Source: Plantago major
Lineage: Eukaryota > Streptophyta > Magnoliopsida > Lamiales > Plantaginaceae
DNA: 64,000 bases
Assembly (NCBI GenBank): GCA_026545765.1
Contig: CM048839.1
Location: 46,670,677 to 46,734,676 of the forward strand
Direction: 5' to 3'
The notes under the pieces are model-generated. The model ran no database searches. It saw only the letters and a list, made by a program, of their open reading frames with translations, and was not told where the DNA came from. Position 1 is the stretch's first letter, and each line of letters starts with the position of its first letter. Shown here one piece after another: positions 1-11,753 of the stretch. A program made the translations under genes and the position numbers.

Positions 1-633
1 TCAATGACAGGTTACCTATGGTTCGTGGAAGAGCTCCATTGAAAAGGTTCCCACCCAACTGTAGTCTTTCCAAGTTTGGACAATTACTCAATGAATTTAG
101 AAAGTCGAGTTCAGGACCATTGCTTAATCGGTTCTCTTTCAAGTTCAAGCATACCAAGTGAGGTAAATTATTCCCTATTGTTAACGGTACCTGCCCTGTT
201 AACAAGTTGGAACTGCAATCAAGCTTCATGAGAGATGTGGCGTTCGAAATTGACATTGGAATCGAGCCAGTAAGATTATTCAAACCAAGCAAGAGATATT
301 GCAGATTTGGCATTCGTGCCCCGATATCGAATGGCAGGTTTCCACTTAGACTGTTATTGAATAGGGCAAGGCTTTGCAACGTGGAGATATTGAAGATTGA
401 GGCTGGAATTTCACCACTAAGATTGGCAAAATCGATGTTCAAGTCCACAAGGTTGGTTAGATATCCTAATTCAGTTGGGATATTGGTTCCTTGATAATTG
501 TTTTCACCAATATAGATCCTCTCCAACTTTGTCAAATTGCCAAGTGAAGCTGGTATGCTACCAACCAACTGATTCTTTTGAAGACTTAGTGCCTGCAGTG
601 ATATTGCTTTTCCAATATCTTCTGGTAAATTTC
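1..633 (-). CDS. LRR receptor-like kinase, exon 2 (partial, open at window start)
   Basis: The minus strand reads without a stop for about 210 codons of plant extracellular leucine-rich repeats, with roughly nine repeats of the LxxLxLxxNxLxGxIP type such as LQSLALFNNSLSGNLP. The exon begins at an AG acceptor (635-634) and completes the split glycine codon left by exon 1 at 11,754, so the join keeps the repeat register. In family terms this is the ectodomain of a subfamily XII-like receptor kinase (FLS2/EFR/Xa21 relatives), which senses extracellular ligands at the plasma membrane. The kinase domain would lie to the left of the window and is not seen, so a receptor-like protein without a kinase cannot be excluded. 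Confidence 0.85.
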
Positions 634-3125
634 CTGATCATTATATATAAATACATGCATCAACGATCGCAAAACTATCGAATGCTTAGGAAACTAACGA
701 GAAGAAATAAGTGAATGACATGAAATAGTTGATGTTGCAAACTATTTGGAAAATTGGGGCCAGTTTAGGAAAATGGGGTATATGAAATTAAAATAAATTA
801 ATTGCACTCTAGCCTAAAAATATTTTGAGCTTGGAATGTGACACTTATTGATGCTAAATTCATTTTTGGTACTCCATAAAGTTAATATGCCACTTTTGGT
901 ACTAGCTATACTATGTATGCGTCAAATTTGAGTACTAAACAATATCTCCCCGTCCAATTTGGATACTCCGGCACAAAAAAAAATCCATCAAATTCACCCT
1001 TTCTTTTATTTTTCAAGGGAATCTGGTAAAGTAGACCACATATCATGCGAAACTTCATCTTTAACTCAATTTTTATATTAATTTTGCGAAAACTCCTTTA
1101 AATAATTAGAAGAAAATTATACATTGTGGTAAAATAATTTTTATTTCAAGTTGAAGGACTATTTTATATTTCTCCGCCCCGATAAAAGCTCCTAATTTGA
1201 TTTATTGGTCAATAAAAATAAGGAAAGTAGAATATTTAAATAGAAAAATAATAAATAATGAATAAAAAGTGATACTGAGTTGTTAAATTAAAAAATTGAG
1301 AATTATTTAAATGAATAAATAATAAAGAATGAATAAAATATATAGTGGGTTGGTAAAGTTGTAAGTATAGTGTTTTGTGTGAGTATTAATTAAGTAGGGG
1401 CAGAATGTAACATTATCAAAAATTGAAATGAGAAGCTTTCTTTCATTGGGAAATTTGAAATGGCAAAATGGAAATATATTGATGTGACAGATGAAATAAT
1501 TTTTTATGAAGGGAAAAATAAAAATCCAATGAAACCAAACAATTGAGTAAGTCTACTGAGAGACGGTCTTTATGTAACTTATATAAAGATGAACCACGAT
1601 GTAAAAAAAATCTAGTCAATACTAACATTTTAGTAAAAAATCATCCAGTTTTTATCTAAAGACGAACAATAATATTTTACTCAATAACATTTTAATCATT
1701 TTCCACGTGGAAATTGAAATGATTAATTGCACATCAATCCCTGTCGAATTTATAAAAAATTAACAATTGGCCCAAAACAATTTCACTCATTAATTTCATC
1801 ATCTTCTTCATCAAACTTTCTTCTTCTCCTTCTTCTTCTCCTTCTCCTTCTTCTCCTCCTCCTCCTCCTCCTCCTCCTCCTTCTGCTTCTCCTTCGGGCT
1901 CAAAATATCAGCAAGCTCCATTAATGGAGATTCAAGCTCCAACGGAGTTTCCATTAATGGAGTTTCAAGCTAAGCTCCATTAATGGTGAAATGAAGGAAA
2001 AAAGAAAAAAAGAAACGAAAGAGCTCATGGAAGGCTCCATTACGGAGCTTGAACAACTCCTTTAAAGGAGCTGTTCAAGCACAATATAATGGAAGTTGAA
2101 CAGCTCCAATAATGGAGTTGTACAAAGCCCTGTTAATGGAGCTTCAAGCTCCATCAATGGTGAAATGAGGAAAAATATATATAAAAAAAAAATTTAAGGA
2201 ATAATTTTAAAAGGGTTTCAATTTGATTTTTTTTATTGAATTTGGATAGGAAAAATAAATGTTGTTTGATTAGGAATTACTATAATAAACTTTGGCGATA
2301 TGAATTGAATGTTAAATAAATAAGAGGGAATAATAGCAATTAGTCTTTTCAAAATTTGAATATTAAATTAAAAAAAATTATTTTTCAGAATATCCACTTC
2401 ACTATTTAGCTGCCACGTAGGAAAATTTCGTTGACTTTGGGACTAAACTGTAATTGATTTATCAAAACTATCCTACGGTGCTATTGTTGAAAATGGATGG
2501 ACCAAAGTGAGTGAATGGTGTTTATTGGGGACCTGGTCCTGGTGTAATTTTCTCAAATGGAAAATAATTCCGTTCTTTTGTGCTCTAAGATCAATCTTTG
2601 TACTTATCTCAAAATTTTATCCTAAATTATCTATTAACATATCCCCTATCACTTTATTGAGATACTACTCTTTTAGATGAAAAATGTTGGTCTCCTATTT
2701 ACTGAACAAATTGTTAATATATGACGTACAAATTGTTAATATATGACATATCCCCACCAAATTGTAGATACAAATTTCATGCTCGTCTGGACATATGACG
2801 TAGGCGAAGTCTGTCTGACCGTAGAATAGTAGAAGAGGCAGTTATACAAACACAAAACTTAGATGTATATATGACTAAAACATACCTTTTCTAGAGTTAC
2901 GTGTCCGAAAACATACCTGTCAAATTATTGGATCCCAAAAATAGACCCAAAAGTGTTGTAAGATTACCAAACCCCGGAAGGATATTTCCTGTCGCAAGAG
3001 TCAAGACGTAATGTTATTTTTCATTTCCACACGAACACATCACACTTAATTAGTCAAGAAACTTGTATAGGGTGAATCCCAAGTAATTTCTACCACATCA
3101 AGCAGAGTTTATGAACACACATATA
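634..3125. other. AT-rich intron sequence, no gene
   Basis: This stretch has no convincing coding sequence. It contains a pyrimidine-rich microsatellite (1819-1893) and, at about 1908-2165, many degenerate copies of a short unit resembling AGCTCCATTAATGGAG in both orientations. These suggest a non-autonomous element or decayed satellite; I could not find its ends. Confidence 0.4.
1819..1893. repeat. (CTT)n/(CTC)n microsatellite
   Basis: A run of CTT then CTC trinucleotides. A leucine-rich reading frame across it is only a by-product of the repeat. Confidence 0.9.
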
Positions 3126-3292
3126 TTCCCTCCATCCTATACTAGTTGTTCGGTTTTGACTTTTTCAAAGTCGACAGAATTGAACTTTGACTACGAATTA
3201 CTTTTGAACCGTAGTGCGAAAAATTTCAGTTATCTTATATAATGAAAATTTATATCCGTCAAAACCAGATAACTGCCATGGGATGGATAGAG
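3126..3292. mobile_element. Stowaway-like MITE
   Basis: The left end TTCCCTCCATCC and the reverse complement of the right end CTCTATCCATCC form a diverged terminal inverted repeat, extended by a shared GGTTTTGAC block. TA flanks both ends (3124-3125 and 3293-3294). It is 167 bp long and non-coding, as expected for a mariner-derived MITE. Confidence 0.6.
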
Positions 3293-3699
3293 TATACTAT
3301 ATATACTCACAATAATATCATAAAAAAGTCGTTTGCATGAAACACTTCTTAAGACAATATAACAGTATACTTTCAGCTCAATCAAATATAAAAAGATATT
3401 ATAAAACTATCCAACACAATTATTCTTTCTTTTTTTCTTTTCTTTTTAAATATCGATATTATCAGCGTATTACATAAACTCAAGTAATATATTATTCAAT
3501 CAATCAATCAATCTCTAAGCTAAATACACTAAAACACAATCCACACTCAACGGAACTGAACTCTCATAATTACCTCTGTGGTTATGACACCTCAACCTAA
3601 CCAACTATTCATAATTTATCTGGATAAACATAAGTTATATATGAAATATTCCATTAAATAAACGAATAATAGTAACATTTTACTAAAATTATTATATTT

Positions 3700-4590
3700 T
3701 TAGCAATTGTGTAACACGCTACACGTGTTAGTTCGTTATATTTTAATATTCAAAGTCTTGTGGGATAACCTCTATATTTCATTAGAAAGAGATCGACATT
3801 GTTAAGAAAAACATCGATATTTTTGAAAGTAACAAAAATGCATTTTTATTAATGAAAAGTAACCAATTTTTTTTAAATAAACACCGTAATTAATTTCTTA
3901 GTAATAATTCTAATATTTGTTTTTAATCTTTATTATAGACGGTCTCACAGAAAACGTATTCCATTATATAACCTTATTTTCAATTCCCAAATATGTATGC
4001 ATATTCAGTGTAATCCAGCCGTGTAATATATGTGAAAACTATTATTGTTTATATAGTATATTGATGGGAACACAATACATTTCTGAATTGAATCATTGTA
4101 ATATCTTTTTACATATTTACCTCAAGTATAATAATTTTAAATTTTAAATTATTTAATTAATCTTTTTACACAAGGATTGATAAAGTGTGTAGTTTTTAAC
4201 TCCACGTATATATTTGAAGTACGGATATATTTTAGAAAGAACTATAGTTGAAAAAATATATTTCATAAATGATAAATAAATGAGAGAATATTACATCAAT
4301 GAGATTCGAACCTTGCATGTTATACTTAAAGAGTGAAACATGCACGCAACAAATTGAAATTAAATTAGTGAGAAAAACGAATGAGATCTAATTAAATTGA
4401 ATTGAAACTTGTGTCAAATTATTCGCTTATTATATGAAAAAAAATATAATAGCATTTGCATAACACGCTACGCGTGTTAATTCGTTACATTTTAATGTTC
4501 AATGTCTTGTGAGAGACCGTCGTCCATACTTAATTTAAAAAGTGATCGACAAATTTCGTTAACAAATACATCGACGTTTTAAAAGCAAAA
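3700..4590. repeat. Pair of diverged direct repeats
   Basis: About 130 bp at 3700-3830 reappears at about 4450-4590. Both contain TAACACGCTACxCGTGTTA followed by TTCGTTA, ATTTTAAT, GTCTTGTG and an ATCGACAT-like block. Their identity as a transposon is not resolved. The rest of 3293-5189 is AT-rich with no gene seen. Confidence 0.5.
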
Positions 4591-5189
4591 TGTCTATACT
4601 GTTAACAAAATACAATTTTTGTTTTTTATGACAAGCATCCACGTTTATAACTAAACATCCTAAGTTCTTAGTAATAATCCTAACGAGATTTAAATTAAAT
4701 TGTCAATTGTGTCCAACGATTCACTTATTATATTACTTTAAATTATCTTTTAAAGTATACTAGCATTAGTGACCCACAATATTTGCAAGGTACCTTTTTA
4801 CATCTCGAGTTTTAAATTTTCGTGAATTTGTCGACTAATTTGTGGTAATAATGACCAAAGTTTAGTATCTATTATTAGTATATCATAATTTGTTCCTATT
4901 ATTAGTATATACGATGAATTCCTAAAAAATTAAAGAAATTAAGTAATTAATGATTTTTGGTATTCATAAGGTGCTCGAGTGATATATAAGAGAGCTGGAG
5001 GTACAAGCATAAGGTGATGGGATCAAGTCCATGTGATGTGATTTTCTCCGAAATAAAGTGTTATTACTCCGAATGGAGTTATTAGTTAGATGATTTATGA
5101 TTGATTGTAATCCGAATAAAATATGTAAACATGCGATTTTATATCGAATTCTGTAAAATGAAAAGGTTTTACATTTGCTATGAACTAAG

Positions 5190-5548
5190 TGTGTGTTTGC
5201 AAATGCTTTTACTTGTGCTTTTTTGTCTGCTTCTAAAAGTTGATTAAAGTTAATTTTAAGTAAAAGTTAGTAGTGTTTGATATATCATATAAAAAACAGC
5301 TTAAAATTGTAAAAGCAGAAGTTTTAGTGTTTGTAAAAATTATTTTAATTAGTTTTTTTTTAATTGAAAAAAGATACTACTTGCTTAAAGCAGTTAGAAG
5401 CAGCTATTGGGTTACTTCTCTGCTTCTGACGGTTATCTGCTTTTTTCTAGAAAAGTTGCAGCAGAAGTTGTAATATAAAATACTAAAAAACTGATTTTAC
5501 TACTTAAAAATCACAAAATCACGTTTTTTAAGCATTTGCAAACACAAG
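5190..5548. mobile_element. MITE with GTGTTTGCAAATGCTT inverted ends
   Basis: A perfect 16-bp inverted repeat GTGTTTGCAAATGCTT closes a 359-bp AT-rich non-coding unit. The pentamer CTAAG occurs on both sides (5185-5189 and 5549-5553) and may be the target duplication. Internal inverted copies of a GCTTCTGC-like motif support a fold-back MITE; the superfamily (hAT or other) is uncertain. The next stretch, 5549-6654, shows no gene; a hAT-like terminus CAGGGGCGGACCCA sits at 6324-6337. Confidence 0.65.
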
Positions 5549-6654
5549 CTAAGGAATAGAAACAACTAATGGGAGTAATAACTACCAATAAGTATTTGAT
5601 TATTGTAAGCATTCTTGACACGCAGTACCGCATTTAATTTGTATATATTAATTTCATCTTTTTATTTCTTTATCAGTAAAAAAGATGATGAGTAATTCTT
5701 TTGAAAAATGATCTTTAAAGAAATTAGTTTGAGATTGACATATATTGTAACGAAATTGAAGGATGTTATTAATCAAAACATTTATATTCTAATATTGGTA
5801 TTTTCTTATATTACAAAAGAACATATTTTATTAATAATATACTGTATATGTTTAAATTAATAAAATAGATGATTTTATTGTCAACATATAGATATATTTT
5901 TTAATTACACAATATAATAAGAGTCAAAAAAATTGTTTAAAAACATAAACAACTTTTAGAAACGTTTTTCAGTTCTTTCGGTCTCAGTTTTGTTCTATAG
6001 CCACTTCTGTTTGGCGTCTCTCTTGATTTCCCTCCAACTGAATCGTTCAATTGTCGCATACATTGGCGGCTTGGTGCCCGTTAGTTGCTTCTCCTCTATA
6101 TTGTAAACCCCGGCTTCCTCATCAAGCAAAAGGTTAATAGATACAGAAAGAAACTGATGGGCTGAATTCGATTTGATCTCCCATGACTGTTTACGTACTT
6201 CTTTCTACTTACCTGCTTCATCATCGTCTTCTTTCTCTACCTCCAACTACGTTTTGTTCACTTTCAGAAAATTGCATGATTGGGATGAGGAGTCCTGAAG
6301 GTGTAAGAAACGGGGACGAGGACCAGGGGCGGACCCACCTGGCTTTCGGCTACGAAGTTCGTATTATTTGGTTCATATTTTTTCATTTTAACTTATATGA
6401 CTAATATGTTACTGCTCCTATTCCAGATGTATTCACTTAGTCTCCCTGTGGACAGAGCATCGCATTTAAGATTGTATTTTTGCGTGGGCATGGGATCGGT
6501 CCCCAACTGGCTCATTTTTCTTTTGCACTTCTCATTTTCATTTGTATTCCTTCCTATCTTCTCATTTTACTTCTTTTTAACTTTTCATTTTCCTTTTCAC
6601 TCCATCCCTTTATATATATAAACTAAATATACATTTTCACTATTAAATTAATAA

Positions 6655-6976
6655 TGTAACGCCCAAAAGTTTCAAGTCAAATTGAAAGAGCTTAAAGGGA
6701 TCAATAATGCTAACCATACCAACAAGGTGTACCTTTCTTTTCGGGAATCCATCCATAAGAACTCCAGAGTTAAGCGTGCTTGCTCTAGAGCAATCTTATG
6801 ATGAGTGACCAACAGGAAGTCTCCCGGTTCGCGCACGAGTGAGGACAGGGAAGGACATATGTTGGTGCAGTGGGCCAGCATATCACCCGGAGAGTTGTAC
6901 ATGAGTAACCGCGCTGACCCAAAGGGTCGGGGCTCGGCCTATTATGGTCCGGGTCGTTACAAATGGTATCAGGGCC
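6655..6976 (+). mobile_element. Cassandra-type 5S-containing LTR with primer-binding site
   Basis: The LTR runs from TGTAACGCCC (6655) to GTTACA (6961). Its middle carries a 5S rRNA-like segment: AGTTAAGCGTGCTTG (box A region, about 6770) and GATGAGTGACC with AGGAAGTC (box C region, about 6800). Immediately downstream TGGTATCAGGGCC (6964-6976) matches an initiator-Met-tRNA primer-binding site with one change. These are hallmarks of the non-coding Cassandra TRIM retrotransposons. No matching second LTR with a 5S segment was found, so the copy looks broken or recombined. The 5S segment is diverged and is not a 5S gene. Confidence 0.75.
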
Positions 6977-8032
6977 CAAAGTTTTAAAACCTATTCTTAC
7001 GGACCAAGAATTTTATCACGTCAAATTTTCATAATGCATATCTTTTTAGCATGAAAGAGTCATGTTTGATAATGATCACTGGCCAGGCACCTCTCCACTT
7101 CGGTAAGAGTTTTATGTTTATATTTTAACTTGTGATCTTGTTAGTTATGAATGTGATTATTTGTACCTGTGTGATTCTTGTGCATGTTATTATGTTCTCT
7201 ACTTGTTGATATGAATTTTTGTGCTTATGTGATTGATTGTAGTTGCATGTCGTGTTATTTATCTAAATTGTACATGTGATCAGTTGTTGTTTGTTGTGGT
7301 GATATTTTATACATGTTGATGTGAAGTTATGTACCTATGTGCTTTGTTTTTCTTTGGTTAGTTGGGTTTCAGCAAGATTCGAGGTCGAATCTTTTTAGAA
7401 GGTGGGTAGATTATAATAGCCCAAAAATTCTACGTATTTCGAATTTAGACGTTTCAAAGCGAACCGACCATCAAAGCGGAGTTCGTAAGCGTTGTTAGCC
7501 CAACTTTTGTGACTTGTAACCTTATACAACCCATCATTTATCTAAAGCACAAGTTCATTTTCTTTAACAAGCCCATTTTTAGCCCTAACCCTAGTTATTT
7601 TCAAAGAAAACCTCTTAGCTAATACATTATTTCGCGCAAATTTGCTGCAAGGCGCAGCCACATTCTAAAATCGATTTATGGTTCGTTAACCGTTAGATCA
7701 CGCTGAATTTTGGAGAGAGGATCTCTATAAGATCGTTCTAAATCTTCACCGGACGGATCTCCGTTTGGATGTTTCAATCATCCCGAATCTGGTGTCGAAC
7801 AGAGGGCTAATTTTTTCAACCTGTTTTCAATTCTTGTCCCTCTTGTTCGTTTCTCTCAAGGCAAATTCCCCCTAAGGATCATTCACGATTATTTGGTTTG
7901 TCATATATGCTATAATATTTGATGTTTGCAAGTTCCTCTAAGGTTTATCACGTTTAATTGGTTATTGTTGAATTATATTTTTTATGGTGAATATATGCTA
8001 GATCCCATGTTCATTTTTATTATCATGTGTAG
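6977..8032 (+). mobile_element. Non-coding retroelement internal region and LTR-like block
   Basis: No ORF of interest is present. A purine tract with GAAGGTGGGTAGAT at about 7400 precedes ATAATAGCCCAAAAAT, the arrangement of a polypurine tract and LTR start in gypsy elements. About 600 bp of LTR-like sequence follows. It could be the 3' part of the element that begins with the 5S-type LTR, recombined with another LTR, or an independent fragment. Confidence 0.4.
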
Positions 8033-8580
8033 ATGTTGGATGGGTTTAAGACATCGTTTGGCAACATTGGACAGACCGTCCAAGTTCGGTGTGCAAACAA
8101 ATGGTGTTTGCTGTTTCTGTTCCCAGTCGAAAAATATAAGCCATCTGTTCTTTTCTTGTCCCTTCACCCAGCTTGTGTGGAAATCAATTCTAGAGCATAT
8201 TGGTATTATAAGGTAACCTGGAAACTGGGAGCAGGAAGTCTTTTGGCTGTGCAGTGCGATAAGAGGCGCAAGGTCTCAACTGCTGAAACTTGTTCTTGCG
8301 GACAGTGTATGCGATTTGGTCATTGCGTAATTTTATCATTTTTCAGCAGGGTCGAATTGGTTTATATATTATTGATCAGATTAATCAGATTTGTAGTATT
8401 AGGATTAGATTATAGAAAATTGGAGTTATTTTGCCAACAGATTGCTTTGTGACCTGTGTGGTTAGGGTGATATGTAGCTGGCTAGGTTTGAGATTTGGTG
8501 TTTACCTAGATCTTCGGATCGGTTTGTATTCATTGACTCTTTGAATAATAAGAAAGTAAGCACTTGGTTAAAAAAAAAGT
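8033..8580 (+). pseudogene. LINE (L1-type) 3' end with zinc-binding RVT domain
   Basis: The plus strand encodes RHRLATLDR, then CCFC, HLFF and CPF motifs and LVWKSI. This is the zf-RVT domain (C-x2-C-x7-H-x4-C pattern) found after the reverse transcriptase of plant L1 LINEs. Stops follow within about 60 codons although similarity-like text continues. The segment ends in an A-rich tail (about 8570-8580). It is a 5'-truncated, dead insertion lying sense to the plus strand, opposite to the host receptor gene. Confidence 0.75.
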
Positions 8581-8930
8581 AAAAATGCATAAAGCTATTT
8601 TCATTTTGGGAATAGAAACCTCATCTGTTTGCTCCTGTAGATATAGGATGACTCTGGGGCAGGGGCGGAGCCAGGATAAATTTTCAGCTAGGGCGTATAT
8701 CTTTTAAAACATATTACTATTAATAAAGAAAGATTTTTTAATACTATTTTATAAAAAATATAATAAAAATAATGAAAAATAACACATAAATAGTGACATT
8801 TTTTTTATGAAAATCAACTATATAAGCAGGAAAAATAAAATTTCACACAAAAAAGGTAGGGCGAAATGTCGAAAAATCACAGGAATAACACTAAAAAAAA
8901 CTTTAGAAAATGGTAAAAGATTGGGGCATG

Positions 8931-8967
<37 letters not shown>

Positions 8968-9469
8968 CTGGAAAAGTTGCTCAATGTATAATTACATTGC
9001 CAATATGATTCACCGCTTTGAACTTTTTGTGTAATCATTCCTGATTACAACTACTATAGGTTTATGTGCTTGTTAAAGAAGTACACTCATGATCACCAAA
9101 GCTTACAAACAATATGTTTCTATTCTACTTGGGCATGTATTACTTGCTTTTGCTTGAATCTCATATAATTTGACTATAAGTATAAACATGGGTGTTTGAT
9201 GTACAGAGTACAGACTAATAGCTAATGGATCCGGATATGAATTCTTCTGTTTAGCTTCTGAAATAATGCTGGTATCCTCGCAACATTATGCAAGTACAGT
9301 AAGTAACACCCCAAGGGCATAGTAGATAATTATATATTCAATAAGAACTATATAGCCTTTAATTTTTAATGGATGTTGACTACAAATTATGTAACTTATG
9401 AGTAGTGCTTTTGTGTTCAAAATTTGAAAATCAAGCTAATAAAGTTTGCCAGTAGATGACAGTAGTAGG
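8581..9469. other. Intron sequence with hAT-like terminus and poly-T tract
   Basis: CAGGGGCGGAGCCAGG at 8660-8675 matches the terminal sequence common to many plant hAT elements, but no opposite terminus is seen. A run of about 27 T lies at 8935-8962. No gene is seen. Confidence 0.4.
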
Positions 9470-10051
9470 GAATTTTTTTTTAAAATATACCAGAATTTGA
9501 GACACATTCATTTTATATACTACACAATGCCTATGTATTTTGTGTATACTACAGAATGGCTACTTATCCAGAAAATATATTTCGGTCATTTTTTCTCGGA
9601 TTCGACGATTGTATTACACGCGCTGGGAGTAACCAGAAAGTGACACACATCCATTTTATATACTATTAATGATTATTTTGTATACTAGAATGGCTACTGT
9701 CAAAAGATATCTTGATCATTTTTTGTTGATTCGATTGTATTACATGCGCCGGGAGTATCTCACGTGCTCGACACGTGTCAACTCGTGGTTCAATTTCGGC
9801 AATTATTTTGAAAGAAAAATACAAAAAATAAATACCATTGTGTCGAGCGTGTGAGATACTCCCGGCGCGTGTAATACAATCGCCAAATCCGAACAAAAAA
9901 ATGATCGGAGTATATCTTCTGGACAGGTAACCATTCTGTAGTATACAAAAACTACAGGTAACCATTGTATAGTATACAAAAAAATACATTACCATTGTGT
10001 AGTATATAAAATGGATGTGCTCACTTTGTGGTATATTTTAAAAAAATTTCC
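9470..10051. mobile_element. Long fold-back (inverted-repeat) element
   Basis: The left arm (about 9470-9780) and right arm (about 9835-10,051) are inverted copies sharing AATTTTTTTTAAAATATACC, CATTTTATATACTACACAAT, GATTGTATTACA and GCCGGGAGTATCTCAC. The left arm contains the GATTGTATTACAxGCGC block twice (about 9606 and 9733), so one arm has an internal duplication. No transposase is present. Long arms suggest a Mutator-like MITE, but no clear target duplication was found. Confidence 0.65.
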
Positions 10052-10145
10052 AGAGTACATCGCATTTAGGGATATCTTGTTCTAGAATAATTTTAGTTTA
10101 ATTTTTTCAATATTATGGAAACCGCGCTTCCATTTCTAGTATATA

Positions 10146-10387
10146 CTCCATCCGTACCGGTTTCATCTTCACGCGGATCCGAACATAAAAGTGAAGAGAA
10201 AATTGAATAAAGTAGGAGATATGGTGATAAAGTAATAAATATAATGAATAAAGTATGACAAATATTGAATAAAGTAGGAGAGATAATGTATAAAGTATGA
10301 GATAAATTTTTTGCATTTAATAGATGAGAAGATGAAGTTGGGAAGGAACAAAATAAAATGCACAAGATGAAACTGGGACGAAGGGAG
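10146..10387. mobile_element. Stowaway MITE
   Basis: The inverted ends CTCCATCCGTACCGG and CTCCCTTCGTCCCAG extend into a shared TTTCATCTT, and TA flanks both sides (10,144-10,145 and 10,388-10,389). The interior (242 bp) repeats a GAATAAAGTA-like motif. Confidence 0.8.
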
Positions 10388-10840
10388 TATATATATTATA
10401 TATTTATATAGACCGTATACTTTTTGACAAATGATATTTTCTTCAATTTGGTATATACAAAAATAAATGAATGAATAAAATAAAATTTTGACCTATAATT
10501 ATATAGTTTAATTTCCATCGTCTTTCTATTTTTGCTTTATTTTGAAATAATTTTCTTTTTTGGTACGATAATGATTGAATATCCATTTTTAGTGGAAAAT
10601 TTGCAGTAGATGTGTTATGTCATTCCCAATTCTTCACTTCCGATATTTCAGTATATGAGTGGATGTAGACACAAAGTAATTTGCAGAGCTACCAGCAGGT
10701 ATAATTAATGGTGTTAACAGTGACTATAATTAGGATAGTACGTATTTTAGCTCAAAAAAGAAAAAGAAAAAAGGATAGTACGTATTTAGATGAGGGAGAA
10801 ACATGGGTGGGGTTTGGCCGTTTGGGACTAATAAATGATG

Positions 10841-11089
10841 CTATATCCGTCCCGGACAACTTCATACATTATGGTTGGCGCGCAGTTTTATGCAAAAAAT
10901 TAAATTAATGATAAAATATGAAAAAGTGGATAAAAGTGTACTTTGAGGGCAAAAAGTGTAAATTGTGTGTAAATTTGAAATTGTTTATTACTTGTTGGGT
11001 GTATGTATTTTCCTTTTTTTAGTAATGTATGAATTTATATGGGACGGCTAAAAATGACAAATGTATGATGTTCTGCGGGACGGAGGGAG
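10841..11089. mobile_element. Stowaway MITE (left end decayed)
   Basis: The right end, read in reverse complement, is CTCCCTCCGTCCCGCAGAAC. The left end carries the matching ATCCGTCCCGGACAAC with its outer bases changed. TACTCCCTCCGT-type ends and TA (11,090-11,091) identify the family. The following 11,092-11,753 stretch is AT-rich with no gene seen. Confidence 0.7.
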
Positions 11090-11753
11090 TAGTATTAATT
11101 ACTTACATGAGCTTTTGTACGGGTCTTCTTGAGAACATATAGCCAATAAAAAATTAACACATTTATTCCATTAAATGTAAAAATATTGAAATTAGAAAAT
11201 AGGTAATTCTAAAATAAATATTATTATATTAAAAAATTAAAGTGTAAATTTGGATATTCTGAATAATATTTGTATTTTTAAATTTAAATATTCATAGGGT
11301 GAAATAGTGATAGGACAGTTGTCTTACCATTTTAATTGACTGTTGTTAGGCAGGACAAAACATGTATGACCGTAGAAAAACCCTACTTAGATGCATACAT
11401 ATCAATATCAACATATTAGCAGAAATAATTATATTCTTCATATACTTATTTCATTATTCGTAACTAGCTAGGTGCCACAATGACACGTGTTACGTTTTGA
11501 TTATTGGCATGAATGATTTTCATGAAGTTATGGCGAATTAACGGTCAACTCAGTCAATTAACAGAAGAGGGGTAATTTGCAAAACACTGGTTTTTTTTTT
11601 GTAATTTCTGATATATAAGGGGAAGGTTTCCGTAATAATTCATAGTTAAAACGCAAGATTTTACAGTAAAATGTGACTTCACGGTGAAACAGAGAGTTAA
11701 GGGTACGTATGTATTGATAATTTCTGCACACTACAGCACTGCAGTATACGTAC

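Larger units (their letters stand above)
634..11753 (-). other. 11.1-kb intron of the LRR receptor gene
   Basis: The donor is CAG|GTACGT at 11,754/11,753 and the acceptor is GATCAG|GA at 634/633, both good plant splice sites. The intron is phase 1 and splits a Gly codon inside one leucine-rich repeat. Subfamily XII kinase genes usually have one intron, in the kinase domain, so this position and size are unusual. The intron is AT-rich and holds several MITEs, a Cassandra-like LTR, a LINE 3' end and a fold-back element, listed separately. That the two exons form one mRNA is inferred from frame and repeat continuity. Confidence 0.75.

Noticed and set aside
1727..1924. Poly-leucine ORF
   Set aside because: Translation of the (CTT)n/(CTC)n microsatellite in the intron.
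6672..6987. Possible 5S rRNA gene or small ORFs
   Set aside because: The 5S-like segment is diverged, lies within an LTR with a primer-binding site, and the ORFs overlap it on both strands.
11731..11753. Receptor gene ending at the in-frame stop after exon 1 (a short secreted LRR protein)
   Set aside because: The CAG|GTACGT donor and exact repeat continuity with 633-1 make splicing the better reading, although a truncated product from intron retention remains possible.
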